Below are positions 34,241 to 45,619 of a stretch of DNA of 64,000 bases, piece by piece. Both the position numbers and the translations under genes were made by a program. The stretch covers positions 24,662,025-24,726,024 of the forward strand of contig OU612070.1 in NCBI GenBank assembly GCA_914767715.1. The letters are read 5' to 3'. Source of the stretch: Membranipora membranacea (Eukaryota > Bryozoa > Gymnolaemata > Cheilostomatida > Membraniporidae). Every line of letters starts with the position of its first letter. The first letter of the stretch is position 1. The notes beneath the pieces are model-generated. The model was not told where the DNA came from, ran no database searches, and saw only the letters and a program-made list of their open reading frames with translations.

Positions 34241-35147
34241 CCTTCTATGATTTCTTCTTTGTTCTCATCCCAGACATCTGCAACAGTGCCTAGAAGGCCG
34301 TCCAACAAGTCGCTGAGCCTGTTCGGTTTAAAAAATAAAAAAGCAAATGAATAGCTGTAAAGGAAACAACTTTTGTAACCATCCAAATGCCCTTACATCA
34401 TGTTGAGCGTGCCCATTACGTCGGTGCAAAACATCAAAACCCGAACTTAACTCAGGGCGTAATCCCCTCTGACCCATTTCCGGGATGCCTGTTAAGTTTT
34501 TTTACAATTTTTATATTTCAGACAAATATTTTTATTTTACTTTTAACCGCTTCCGCAATTTTTTCTACACCAGAAGACCTGTAATGGTAATTTTGAATGT
34601 CCCCCATTTAAATATTTCCGTGGTCGAAATAAAGCTACACACATACAAACTTACAATAGCAGCTCTAATGTGGGAGAGGTGAAATCTTCAGCGATATATA
34701 AACCATCATGGGCTCATGACAAATATCTGATCAAGACCAAATTAAATAATCATAATTGATGTTTCTCATTTAAACAGAAATTATGTGAATAGTAAGTAAG
34801 AGCGCAAAAATGATTCGAGAAAAAGCATAGCAAGTCGAGTGGACCAAGTCCACACTTGATATATTCTTCATATCTTCGTTTGAAGATATCACTTATACAT
34901 ATATTTATTATTGTTATTATAGTAGGTAAGTAGCTAGGTCACTGCAACGGTCAAATGGAATCTGAAAATTTGACATGAACTATAAAAGAAAATAGGAATT
35001 TAAAAATCTGTATTTGGTGGTCTCAAATACTCACCATCCTCTTGGTTGAATAACACGAACTCGTGTAGTCTCGCTCTTTGCGGTTGCAATCATCACCATC
35101 AAACACACCATCAGTGCCAGGAGAAGATTAGACTTAATCAGCTGCAT
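34241..35147 (-). CDS. SP3: small secreted amphipathic-helix peptide
   Basis: Exon 1 (35035-35147): same signal peptide, with VIQPRGW at its end (I for L). Exon 2 (34241-34318): LSDLLDGLLGTVADVW, DENKEE and IIEG, ending at a GG|GTATGA donor. Without splicing the frame runs on to 33949 with unlikely composition, so splicing to a third exon (acceptor near GCAAGCAG at about 34185) is favoured here. Hydrophobic residues fall at i, i+3/4 positions. It is closest to SP5 in sequence. Function unknown. Confidence 0.7.
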
Positions 35148-35231
35148 GGTTGTATGTTACTCTGTTACTGTGTGAGATGACAGAGAAGTTGTCTTGAAGT
35201 TGACTGATGGAAAACTTCTGAGGTGCAGCAG

Positions 35232-35271
35232 TTATATATGATTTCTTTTGAGGTTATTTCCTGAAGGAAAT
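35232..35271 (-). promoter_or_regulatory. SP3 core promoter: TATATAA box and palindrome
   Basis: TATATAA (35232-35238) and ATTTCC-TGAA-GGAAAT (35256-35271), with the same spacing to the ATG as in the other copies. Confidence 0.55.
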
Positions 35272-35349
35272 CCTTTTAGCCTTGAATTCAATGCAACATA
35301 ATTAGCAAATAACAAGTCACGGAACATTGACGTGGCATCAGCTTGTTCC

Positions 35350-35617
35350 TTAATAGAAGAGATGACCTTCATTAACATGAATTGATGGCGTGTTTAGTAA
35401 CAGGTCTCCACTCCAGTTGGGTGGTGACAACTGCTGATTCGTGGTGATATGATACTGATACTCTGCTGCGCCCCGCGGTGCTGATATTGAAATTGTGTCT
35501 GTTTTTGTAGATTTAGATATTTTATTACAATTCTCGCTTCTCCAGCACGGTACCAAAAACACATCTTTACATGTTGAATACCAGCGTACAACTCTCTTAA
35601 TTGAGTCATCCCTGATG
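35350..35617 (-). CDS. Beta exon copy 1, unit 3
   Basis: After an ATTATTATCTCAG acceptor the frame reads SIRDDSIKRVVRWYSTC, KDVFLVPCWRSENCN, then KISKSTKTDTIS and onward to a stop near 35350. The phase matches the alpha donor, so alpha-beta gives ...CLDGKTS-IRDDSIK.... Four cysteines and a VFLVPCW core suggest a folded extracellular piece, but I do not recognise it. A second copy lies about 1.2 kb away. The downstream splice site is not clear. Confidence 0.35.
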
Positions 35618-36655
35618 CTGAGATAATAATGTGCAATACAGTAAAATATTATATAACCGTCTGAACAATGAACTTATCTTCTGAACTCAGTTAGGGCGTT
35701 AGCCACACAATAAAATGGAATCAAGTCATAGCAACATAGAGATAAAATCATTAACAATGAGTTTGATTAGACAAAGGGTGCCTCAAATCACAGCTTGACC
35801 ACGCTATCATTTGGTCAAACCCACATCACACCTTTCCCCCTTATCATGAAATTTTTCAGTTCCTTGGTATACTCGAATATTACATTGATTATAATTATAA
35901 GTCTTAAAATGTCTGATATCATAATTTTGCTTCTGTTGATAGTTGGGTAACTTCTGGAACCGAGGTCGCATTTGGCGGGCTCAGAATGATCTGCACGATT
36001 TTCAATTTTTATTTTAGTTTTATTTCTCATTTTGACACTGTACTGCTTCTACAGCCGGCTCTTCTCACCGTATGGTTACGGTGCTCCAGACTGTAACTTC
36101 GAGTGTGTTGATGATTTTAGGTCGATTTTGAATATATCTGTTTATCTAGCTGTTGCTTTGTCTTACTTTATTAATACATATTTCAAAGCTTTTCTTGGAA
36201 CGATAGTTTTCGTCGATGTCTAGATAGGTGTAGAGATCTGTCACGTTGTCACAAATTATCATGCTGTCAAGCAGTAAGCCCTAGTCTGCAGAGGAATCCA
36301 CCTGACTACAGGACCACAGGACATCCGCCAGCTTGTTTTGGTTTTTTAGAATACTTTGGCATCTTCCTGTCCGATACTTGATACACTGTTTAATGAAATG
36401 TCAGCTCTGTGGTTGCTTAGAGTGGTCGACGGCAAATAAAATCCAAGTCCGTTTCGTCATCAACACCCACTTATTCAGAGATGATATCATATAGTCCATT
36501 CTTCTCTCTCTATCCTTGAATTCCCTTACAATACCAACTTGAGTTACCGACAACGTCCGTGATGGTTGCAATCCTTCACCAACCCGAGAACCCTGCTGCA
36601 GGTTAGCTATCCATTAGAAAACCCGGTTGGCAGGAGTAGGCCAATGCACCAATGG
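35618..36655. other. Segment between the beta copies, unit 3
   Basis: Only units 3 and 5 keep this. Short - strand stretches look protein-like in different frames: LLLDSMIICDNVTDLYTYL at 36180-36290 ending at AAA|GTAAGA, KDCNHHGRC near 36555-36600 ending CG|GTAACT, and LSPPNATSVPEVTQLST near 35950. I could not connect them into one frame, and unit 5 differs by indels. They may be decayed exons of the alpha-beta gene. Confidence 0.25.
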
Positions 36656-36824
36656 TATGATATTGATACTCTGCTGCGCCCCGCGGTGCTGATATTGAAA
36701 TTGTGTCTGTTTTTGCAGATTTAGATATTTATTACAATTCTCGCCTCTCCAGCACAGTACCAAAAACACATCTTTACATGTTGAATACCAGCGTACAACT
36801 CTCTTAATTGAGTCAGCCCTGATG
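36656..36824 (-). CDS. Beta exon copy 2, unit 3
   Basis: Same acceptor (ATTTTTATCTCAG) and phase as copy 1: SIRADSIKRVVRWYSTC then KDVFLVLCWRGENCNK. One A fewer than copy 1 after NCNK shifts the remainder of the frame. Possibly an alternative or decayed duplicate exon. Confidence 0.3.
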
Positions 36825-37028
36825 CTGAGATAAAAATGTGTAATACAGTAAAATATTATATAACCGTCTGAACAATGAACTTATCTTCTGAACTCAGTTA
36901 GGGCCTTAGCCACACAATAAAATGCAATCAAGTCATAGCAACATAGAGATAAAATCATTAACAACGAATTCGATTAGACAACGCTATCCTCTGGTCAAAT
37001 CCACAACACCTGGTCTTTTAGAATTTAC

Positions 37029-37175
37029 CTCGTCTTCCCATCCAAACACTTAATTATCACATACCGCTTGTTGATGCTTTCTTGCAGTGTGGTGATCTTT
37101 TCAGCTACAGTGCTTGGAGAAGATATAACTAGGGCTGTACAAGTCAACCGCATATCCAATCGAGACCCTGGGGTC
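37029..37175 (-). CDS. Alpha exon, unit 3
   Basis: Intact frame from ATG (37153): MRLTCTALVISS, PSTVAEKITTLQES, INKRYVIIKC and LDGKTR, donor AG|GTAAAT. This is the copy that can still join a beta exon in phase. Acceptor or transcription start uncertain; the upstream AG differs from unit 1. No family recognised. Confidence 0.38.
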
Positions 37176-39532
37176 TTTTAATTGAAAACAGCAATATGAT
37201 AATAGCTCACTCAACGAGGGGGAGATAACTGCTCACTCGCTCACTCACTGATGGAACTATGTAATTTCTGCTGAGTGCGCGATTTGGAGCAATTTTGTCT
37301 AATTGGAAGACGATGTGAGTGATAATTTTGAGTGAAAAGGGAGTGATAAGCTGCCTTAGTAAAGCATTGCTCACTCTAATTAAAAGACCCCCCAGTTTCT
37401 CACATATAACTTCTCAATTGATCGAGCCAACAGCAACAAATCCCAATCTTTTGCGGTGATGTTTGCCTCAGAACTGTTGAAAATTGTGTGGATATGAATT
37501 ATCCCAAGTTCTCTGCATATGTCTTTGGAAAAAAACTAATAAGAAATTAAGGACTTGATGTCAAATAATGCTAGATAAATATTAAGAAGACTTGACAAGG
37601 CAAGGGCTGTGATTACGATAGAAGGAGGCCTCCAGATGCGCTTGTGTGCCCTTTGATGCGCAGAGCCACCAGACACACGTCAGGCTCTGTCCAGCTGCAA
37701 GTGAGAATTTTTAGTTGTGTTGTACTGTACTGTATTGTATCATATCAAATTGTATTGTATTGCACCATAAATACACGCCTGTCTCACTCATCACTTAAAA
37801 TAGCCTGAGCCGGTAAGATACAAAACCTACACAACAGTCTTCAGCGCACCAATTCGACTTGTTTATCCAGCTGGAATCAAGTTGGAAAGCTTTTAACGTC
37901 ATTATGTAGCTGATGAAAATACAAGACTGATTTCTTTGACAATCTCAGGTGTAAGATGGCGTGATTTCCTGATTACTTTAGACTCAAGGAAAATCATACA
38001 GGAAATCGTGAAGGCTGTAATTGATAAAACATAGATGAAGTTGCTTGCGAAACTTATTCAAGGTAACTCATATCCAACTCACAAGTTAGCGTCTTTTCTT
38101 ATCACAGTAAAATACCATTTTCTTTATAGAAGCGTCTGTGCCTTAACGGCTGAGAAACTCTTACAGTCAGCAGACTATGCAAAGGGAATCAGGGGCAGAA
38201 CATACAATCCATTGTTTAGATGACTGTTTGACTTGAAAATGACCTAGGTCATGTCTTGATTTCATTCTATCCAAAGTGTTTGTACGTCCTGTTACTTCAT
38301 ATTTCGTATTGGTACATGGCACTGATATATATAACATGGATTAGGAAAAATCGGTAAAAGAAAAGAAAAGAAAGAAAACCATAAATAACTCTTTACAATC
38401 AGATATTGCCTAATTTCTTCACCCTCAAAATTCATAAAGAGAGAACGACTTCTTGAGAATGTTGACGTTGTTATCTTTACGGGCAAACTATTAATTTGCA
38501 CACATCGTTGGCTTTAAGTTAAATTTTTTATCGGTATAATTTTAATCATAACATCAAAGCAAGTATGAGCTACTGAAGACAAGCAGACTTTTTTAGCTTG
38601 CGATGATGAGACTAATGAATCAAGGAACTAGCATTGAGTTGTATTTCATCAAGGTTATTTAGCTTTCAGCTTTTCCTTGTTTCTGTCTAGCATATAACCT
38701 TCACAGTTTCCCGTTTTGTTGTTGTCCTGATAGACAGGATATCACGCCATCAAGGTTGGCCTTGATGCTAAGCAGAATACTGAGTGCAACGGTTGTGAAA
38801 ATGAAGAACAACTAAATGCATAGCTCCAGCAATAAATATTTTTGTGTGATAGATACCTTAGTTTTAGTCTAGTAATGTATTTGTGTCAAATGGGTATTAT
38901 CTTTATCACAAGAATGTTACACTGAGGCGCTGTGTGTTGACCAGTTAGTTGGTTCATATATAATTTGATTGATTCCGCAGTAGTCATGTTTTCAAGTCAT
39001 GTAGGGAGCTTTCATGACGAATTTGTCCTGCCTCAAGTGTATTTATTTCCTTAGCGTAGATATAAACTATTGCCTTCCTGTCAGAAAACAAAGCCGCAGG
39101 CATTTAGCTCAGCGTGGGCTGATGCTCAGACAAACTGAAACTGATAGAAAATTGTTTATCGTCATAGGAAATAAACTGCACTATTTGTTTATTTGAGAGT
39201 CCATAATGTAGGTCAGAATCATATACCTTAAATTCACTTTTGTCTGGTTTTGTTTCTAGGCTAACTACGCTGGCCGCTAGACCAAAAAGTGATTGGCTCC
39301 AATGATTGAATATAATTAAAACTAAAACAATGCAAAATTCCGTTAGACTCCTCCTGTAATATTGGACGATTTCATACACAACGGTTGAATGTCTTCTGAT
39401 TACACTACTTTTAGTAGGTGGGCACAAGAGTTTGCTCTCTCCATGGTAATGATTGTGATACTGCAGCTAGTCATTCTCATGTAGTCGGATGTGCTGACGA
39501 AACAACAATATCAAACCCACATATGTAGTCAT
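37176..39532. other. Conserved inter-gene spacer, unit 3
   Basis: Counterpart of 8708-11040. A - strand stretch at 39104-39300 reads ASVVSLETKPDKSEF then KVYDSDLHYGLSNKQ and FISYDDKQFSIS. It looks protein-like and is open in units 3 and 4, but a one-base indel breaks it in units 1, 2 and 5. No gene called. Confidence 0.45.
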
Positions 39533-40513
39533 AGTTGAATTCCGAAGTGAATGGCTGTACAAGAAAAACTGCTCTCTAACAAACAATTTAAGTAGAAAAC
39601 AAAATTTACTAGTAATGGCATGGGATACACCTGGTACAAATACGTGTAAAACAAAGAGGAAAGCAACAGATACTGGGAACGACCTGCTGAGTATGCTGAG
39701 TATCGATTCATCTACAACTATACGAAGCAGATGGAGATAAAAATGGATGCCCTGAAGGCAGAAAACAAGGCTTTACACGAACGCCTGGATTTAATTGAAA
39801 ACAGCTCAACTACAGGAATAGCTGCCGCTATTAGCAAAGAGCTGACAAACTACTTTGATGGCTCGAGAGTGCCTCTTCCATCTGGGAGTCCGTCGCCATC
39901 GATAGAAGCCATGGAAGATGAAGCAACTTCTACTCAAGATAAGCTGTACTCAGCAGCACCACCAACCAGCCAGGCTCCCAAACTTGCTTCCGTTCAATCT
40001 GAACGTCAATCTATTCCTACCACTCAATTTCACCAGCATCCTCTCGATCCTAAAAGTAGTGTTGTAATTTACAATATTCAGGATAAAGAGAAAATCACCA
40101 AAGACAGCATAAGGTCTACTGTGAATAGTGTACTGGGACCAACTTTGATAGTGTCTATCAACAAGTACGCCTGGGAATCATCACAACCTAAATACATGGT
40201 CCAGCTAAAAAAGGAAGCCGATGCCCTAACATTGTTAGAAAAGTGGAAACCTGATACCCTGCATAACACCAAAGTTCGTGCAACGAGAACCCCTGAAAAG
40301 CATGTTGGAATGCTTCTTAATGTCCCTACCAGCTTCAGCGATATTAAAATGCAGCAAGACATACAAGCAAAATATCCAGGCACTGCATGTAGTCGCATTG
40401 TAATAAAAGATATCCTACACATACCGTCAAGATAGTTTTTACCGATGAGCAATCTTTAGAAGAGTGTCTTGAAAATGGAGTTAGACTTAATAGCTACAGT
40501 TCAATATGGATGG
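39533..40513 (+). mobile_element. LINE remnant L3 (ORF1 only)
   Basis: Same insertion point as L1 and L4 on the left. ORF1 is complete, but everything after the start of the following spacer (equivalent to 2355-4425) is missing, and the sequence jumps into the temptin exon C at a short ggttact match. It is complementary to L1, which lost ORF1 but kept ORF2. Confidence 0.82.
39731..40435 (+). pseudogene. LINE ORF1 protein, L3
   Basis: A 234-codon open frame. The N-terminus (MEIKMDALKAENKALHERL) is a heptad-like coiled coil, the middle is Ser/Pro/Thr-rich, and from about residue 110 a domain begins SSVVIYNIQDKEKI with an RNA-binding-fold look. It ends RIVIKDILHIPSR. Such proteins coat LINE RNA. 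An upstream piece (MASDTPGTNT... IRSRWR) lies in another frame and overlaps the start, so the original ORF1 was probably longer and a shared frameshift separates its head. The frame is open, but no intact ORF2 is associated. Confidence 0.72.
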
Positions 40514-41183
40514 TTACTGGTTACTGGCTCACAAATTGCTGGATGGTTGAGAGCTGCTTCCTCTGGTGGTGAGGCTATAAAATAAGCATAAGAATTAGCA
40601 ACAAACTCAGACTTGACCTAAATATTTATTTAATGTCAAAAGATATGGGATAAAATAAAGCAGAGTTAATTTGGTTTTCTTTCTATATAAAGCTTGCTGA
40701 CTGCTTCAAATGGGTCCTCCAGAGGTTAGGAGAGGTAGATAAAGTGATATACACACCTCCTGTTGTCCAAGTACAATCTGGATCTCCAAGCTCTTCTCCA
40801 TTTGATTTTCCATCTCCATCTTAATCCTGGTTGCATAACTCAACTGTCCAAGTCTGAGAAGTAAGAGGGAGCAATATCGAATATGATGTGTGTGCTAATT
40901 ATAACTCCTTCTAGAGGAGAGGGAGGGCAAAGAGTTAATGATATGAAAATATGACACATCAACTGCAGTACACCAGCGAAAGAAGCCGATGAGCAAAATT
41001 CGGTGAAGCATCTCAACTAGGACCCACATATCGCCCTCTTCAACTATCTTCCGAGCAACATGCAACACATGATAGGGGCGTATATTCTAAAAAATTTCAC
41101 TCACTGACTTTTCAGAGATGAGCATAATAATTGGGCGCAGCCCGATCCACATGCCGTAGGCGTGGCGGGGAGGGTGTGGGAGG

Positions 41184-41216
41184 GGCGCTTAAGCGCCCTC
41201 CCACCACGGAAATTTT
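41184..41216. repeat. GC-rich palindrome inside the element
   Basis: GTGGGAGGGGCGC-TTAA-GCGCCCTCCCAC: a near-perfect hairpin, far more GC-rich than its surroundings. Confidence 0.85.
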
Positions 41217-41365
41217 TGCATATCGGTAGCAAAATAGTGCAAGCAGAGAGGTATTTCAATGGCTCACTGAGCTGTTGGCTACTTTCAGAAAACAACTCAA
41301 TAGCAGTAGAAGATTACGGTAAAAATGCTCCAGTTATAAAGCAACCATTTGAAAAAAAACTGACC

Positions 41366-41452
41366 TGGATGGGATTCAAACCCACGACAATCTTATTAAC
41401 AGTGATTATAAGGCGGACGCTCTACACACTGAGCTATTCAGCCACTCACGGA
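41366..41452 (-). repeat. tRNA-like module in the element
   Basis: On the - strand: GGCTGAATAGCTCAGTGTG with an A box (TAGCTCAGTGTGTAGAGC), then a long anticodon region and a B-type arm GTGGGTTTGAATCCCA. The D- and T-arm sequences are clearly tRNA-derived. The 3' acceptor does not complete a cloverleaf, and it lies within a transposon, so it is not called as a tRNA gene. Confidence 0.6.
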
Positions 41453-41977
41453 TATCCGTGGGCCGTGAGTGCTAATATACGCCACTGACACATGTGTATA
41501 GCTAGAGAGATGGAATCATTACGGGATAAGTATGATAAAATTTGGCTATGAAATTTCTCTAAAGTGTAAGGTGCGCTGTCACCAACTCACCACAAATTCT
41601 CGAGCAGACAGCTATAGCCTGAATACACACTAACTCCAGAAAAAGATGTGAGATTCGGCAACAATAAAAGTCATCGAGAGTGACTGCAATAACAAATAGA
41701 CAGTTGAAAAACTCAAACCACTCCCAAAATTTTTAAAAAAAGACTCTAAAGGCTCTACAGACTTACTCTTCCTGCAGCGAGAAAGGCGAGTCCAAACACA
41801 TTTCTTGCATTAACACCATTTATAGTTTCATGACCAACTCCAGGCCATACATCCCCAGCCACAGTAGAGCATGTGTTCGGTACAGAATCACCATTAGGTA
41901 TTCGTGATTGGAAACTAAAGAATGCATCTATCATGCTCAAGCAGCATGTTAGAATAAAAACTCGACCGAGGGTTGAT

Positions 41978-43866
41978 CTACAGAATCACAAAGGAATCAT
42001 AAATACAAGGGGCATAACTTCTATGAATTCTTCTTGTATATCGGCACTGTTTCACATGAATGGTATTTGCATGAATTCATTAACATGACCCAAACCTGTT
42101 ATTTCTAATTATATAGTATTTAATAGCATATATGATACCTATACTCCAACAAAATATACAGACAAAGATTTTTATTCTCACTGATTTCCCATCAGTAAAG
42201 ACTGGCACAATCGTTTTCTGATCGCTGCTTGCTGTTTGAGAATGAGATATTGTTATCATGTCAATGGTTTCTTGATAGAACTATTACAAATTATCTTCTG
42301 GGTGACAGATTTGGAACAACATTGACCTCATCAAAGCCACTATTATAGCATAATGATCATTAAGATAAATCATGTATTTCTGTCCAATTTTGCTTCCAAT
42401 GTATAATAAATATTTTGAATTCTTAAAAAACTGAGTTTCCTTTTTATTTCAGACTTCACCCAGTTACCAAGCGACAGGCGTGACCTTATATTTGCATAAT
42501 TTTTTTTTATCATATACGCCTTTAGTTACCTACCTGATAACTGCCATATTATGGTATTAGGTCTGTATCGTCTAAAATTATTCAAACTACTTTTCGTAAG
42601 CCTCACTGCTTCTCTCAAAGTGTCAGGGATGAGTGTGAGTACGCTTCATTTACAGAGAGTTATATTATTAATTAAAATCGCTGGTTCACTGATTTTAATT
42701 TATTTACCAATCAACTTTTTTGTTAAATTTTAGCATCAGACCTACCAGTGCACAATAAGATATTCATGGTTGAGGGTGCATTTTACTTTTCATCATCTCT
42801 GTTATATTCCTAGTTTTAGTTCACTCAGGCTAAACTTGGAATATAATATAGGTCGTACCAATTTGGCAACCAAAAAATACCAAAATTTGAAACTGAGTAT
42901 TAGGTAAGAGATGATTTGTGGAATATCCGTCAATTTAATGATTAAAAATTTTAAACCATTTCCGAGAAGACTAATTCATTGAAACTTAATCATCACAATT
43001 TGTAACATTCCAGTTCTCTCTGCATTCAGCAGCAAGCAGCATTACGCTGGTCGGGGCTAGTAGAAAGCGCTTATTATTGGCACAACTGATACCACGCAAG
43101 TTATAGTCGTTATTTAATCACATACCACATTCTATATATTTTAACTCAAATGGCTTTAAAGCTTTACTTCTGTGACAGCAAAGAAAATTGATTACTGAAA
43201 TACCGTCATCATGGTTTTTGTGTACTCCACCTTAATGGTCAACATTTTAGTTTTCTCTGCTTTCAGCGACATGTGATCTTTCACTGACCATGATTGTTAT
43301 TACATTTTTTTAACTTTTGACCTGTAGCCTATGGTCTAAAAGACTGCTTTTGTGACATTGCATAATATTTATTCTTTCATGATTATAACACTTTATTTAT
43401 GATGGTATATATAATAGGTTCGGTTATCCTCGTATCAGTTGCAATCCACTTGTAAGCCTGTTTACTTTTTCCCAGACACAACAGCTCCGACCACGCTAAA
43501 AATAGAATGGAATAGAAAGATAAAAATCCTTGAAAAACACTTTCATGAGAACTCGATTTAATCGCAGTTTACACAGGCATTTTATGACATTATGAACTTA
43601 ATTATTGCAAACCGCTCACAGCATGCATTGAGACGACAATACATATTATCATATAAGAACGTGACAGACAAACCATAAACATATAAATACCTAACTTATG
43701 TATTTATATGTTTATGATACCAACAGGCTTTGTCTTAGGTATTGCTATACATCGACGTCAGTTTGAGAGGAAGTTTGCGGGAGGTATGTGAATTTGCAAT
43801 CAAGTTTTTGGCTGCTGCATAATCTTTTAACGAAAGTCATTTCAAAGTATAAGATATATTTCATAC
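41978..43866. other. Spacer between T3 and SP4
   Basis: Same composition as the unit 2 spacer. The 60-codon frame at 42551-42733 is a shortened form of the frames at 5871 and 32887. No supported gene. Confidence 0.45.
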
Positions 43867-44739
43867 CCTTCTATGATTTCTTCTTTGTTCTCATCCCAGA
43901 AATCCTCAGCTGTGTCTACAATGCCGTCCCACGCGTCGCTGAGCCTGTTCGGTTTAAAAAATAAAAAAATAAATGAGTAGCTGTAAAGGAAACAACTTTT
44001 GTAACCATCCAAATGCACATACATCATGTTGAGCGTGCCCATTACGTGGGTGCAAATCATCAAAACAAGAACTTAACTCAGGGCGTAAATTCTGGGATGC
44101 CTGTTAAGTTTTCTTACAATTTTTATATTTCAGACAAATATTTTTCATTTTACTTTTAAATACTCCCGCAAATTTTTTACACCAGAAGACCTGTAATGGT
44201 AATTTTGAATGTCCCCCCCATTTAAATATTTCCGTGGTCGAAATAAAGCTACACACATACTACAAACTTACAATAGCAGCTCAAATATGGGAGAGGTGAA
44301 AACTTCAGCGATATATAAACCATCATAGGCTCATGACAAATATCTGATCAAGGCCAAATTAAATAATCATAATTGATGTTTCTCATTTAAACAGAAACTA
44401 TGTGAATAGTAAGTAAGAGCGCAAAGATTATTTGAGAAAAATCATAGCAAGTCTAGTGGACCATGTCCACACTTGATATATTCTTCCTATCTGCGTTTGA
44501 AGATATCACTTATACATATAGGTCACCAGGTCACTGCAACGGTCAGACGGTATCTGAAAATTTGACATAAACTATAAAAGAAAATAGGAATATAAAAATC
44601 TGTATTTGGTGGTCACAAATACTCACCATCCTCTAGGTTGAAGAACACGAACTCGTGTAGTCTCGCTCTTTGCGGTTGCAATCATCACCATCAAACACAC
44701 CATCAGTGCCAGGAGAAGATAAGACTTAATCAGCTGCAT
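43842..44739 (-). CDS. SP4: small secreted amphipathic-helix peptide
   Basis: Exon 1 (44627-44739): signal peptide with N7 changed to Y, ending VLQPRGW. Exon 2 (from 43944): LSDAWDGIVDTAEDFW, DENKEE and IIEG. It then either splices at GG|GTATGA (43867) or reads YEIYLIL to a stop at 43842. Intron about 682 bases. Its helix mixes features of SP1/SP2 (WDGxVDTA) and SP3/SP5 (LSD start, EEII), which suits recombination between copies. Function unknown. Confidence 0.72.
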
Positions 44740-44823
44740 GGTTGTATGTTACTCTGTTACTGTGTGAGATGACAGAGAAGTTGTCTTGAAGTTGACTGAT
44801 GGAAAACTTCTGAGGTGCAGCAG

Positions 44824-44863
44824 TTATATATGATTTCTTTTGAGGTTATTTCCTGAAGGAAAT
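44824..44863 (-). promoter_or_regulatory. SP4 core promoter: TATATAA box and palindrome
   Basis: TATATAA (44824-44830) and ATTTCC-TGAA-GGAAAT (44848-44863) at conserved spacing. Confidence 0.55.
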
Positions 44864-45051
44864 CCTGCAAGCCTTGAATTCAACGCAACATAATTAGCAA
44901 ATAACAAGTCACGGAACATTGACGTGGCATCAGCTTGTTCCTTGATAGAAGAGATGACCTTCATTAACATGAATTGATTGCGTGTGTAGCAACAGGTCTC
45001 CACTCCAGTTGGGTGGTGACAACTACTGCTTCGTGGTCTTTTAGAATTTAC

Positions 45052-45197
45052 CTCGTCTTCCAATCCAAACAATTAATTATCACATACGCTTGTTGATGCT
45101 TTCTTGCTGCGTGGTGATCTTTTCAGCTACAGTGCATGAAGAAGATATAACTAGGGCTGTACAAGTCAACCGTATATCCAATCGAGACCCTGGGGTT
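45052..45197 (-). pseudogene. Alpha exon relic, unit 4
   Basis: Shares the lost ATG (ATA) and the one-base deletion with unit 2, while the donor AG|GTAAAT is kept. Confidence 0.4.
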
Positions 45198-45203
45198 TTT
45201 TAA

Positions 45204-45619
45204 TTCTCAGTGAATTAAATGCGATTTTTCCCACAGATTAGGGCTGAGCATTGCGATAGATATTTTTCCCTTTGGCATTACATTTTGAAACGAAATCAAA
45301 TTGAGACTTATTCACAATTAGTGGTTATTGAAGTTATTGTCCAAAATTATATAAGCATTGTTCAATGGATTTTGAGTGACTTGCATGGTATAAGCAAAAT
45401 AAGATTTTGATATTGGCGCAGCCCTAAAATCAGGAAAAAGCAAAATTTAGTCTTAAGAGATGTTTCCCGTAGTTTGTCCATAAGTCCCATTCAAGAGTAA
45501 GTAGCTGGACAGATTTGGTCAAAAGTTGCTGAAGTTACCTGAAGCAGTACTGGAAATATTTGAAAGAAAAAAATTATATATGTTAACCATTGGCAATGAT
45601 AGCGTTTTAATTCACTGTG
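45204..45619. mobile_element. 416-bp TTAA-flanked MITE, unit 4
   Basis: Same element, ends and insertion point as in units 2 and 5. It moved with the unit and is not a separate transposition. Confidence 0.8.

Larger units (their letters stand above)
41072..41487. mobile_element. 416-bp inverted-repeat element with tRNA-like core
   Basis: Absent from T1, T2 and T4 at this point. The flanks repeat acacatg on both sides (probable target duplication). The ends share GGCGTATATT in inverted orientation (ATAGGGGCGTATATTC and CAGTGGCGTATATTAG). Inside is a tRNA-like module on the - strand and a GC-rich palindrome. A non-autonomous DNA transposon is the best reading; the superfamily is not identified. 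The 108-codon frame 41162-41488 is not a gene. Confidence 0.75.
40513..41977 (-). pseudogene. T3: temptin-like gene, stop in exon B, MITE in intron
   Basis: Exon A (41767-41977): signal-like GRVFILTCCLSMIDAFFS, then RIPNGDSVPNTC, WPGVGHE and ARNVFGLAFLAAGR. Exon B (40757-40853): LCNQD followed by TAA, the same S-to-stop change as T1 and T4. Exon C (40513-40574) is cut off by the LINE scar before the HPAICEP cysteine domain is complete. A 416-bp transposon interrupts the A-B intron. Non-functional as a full temptin; an N-terminal fragment could still be secreted. Confidence 0.82.
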
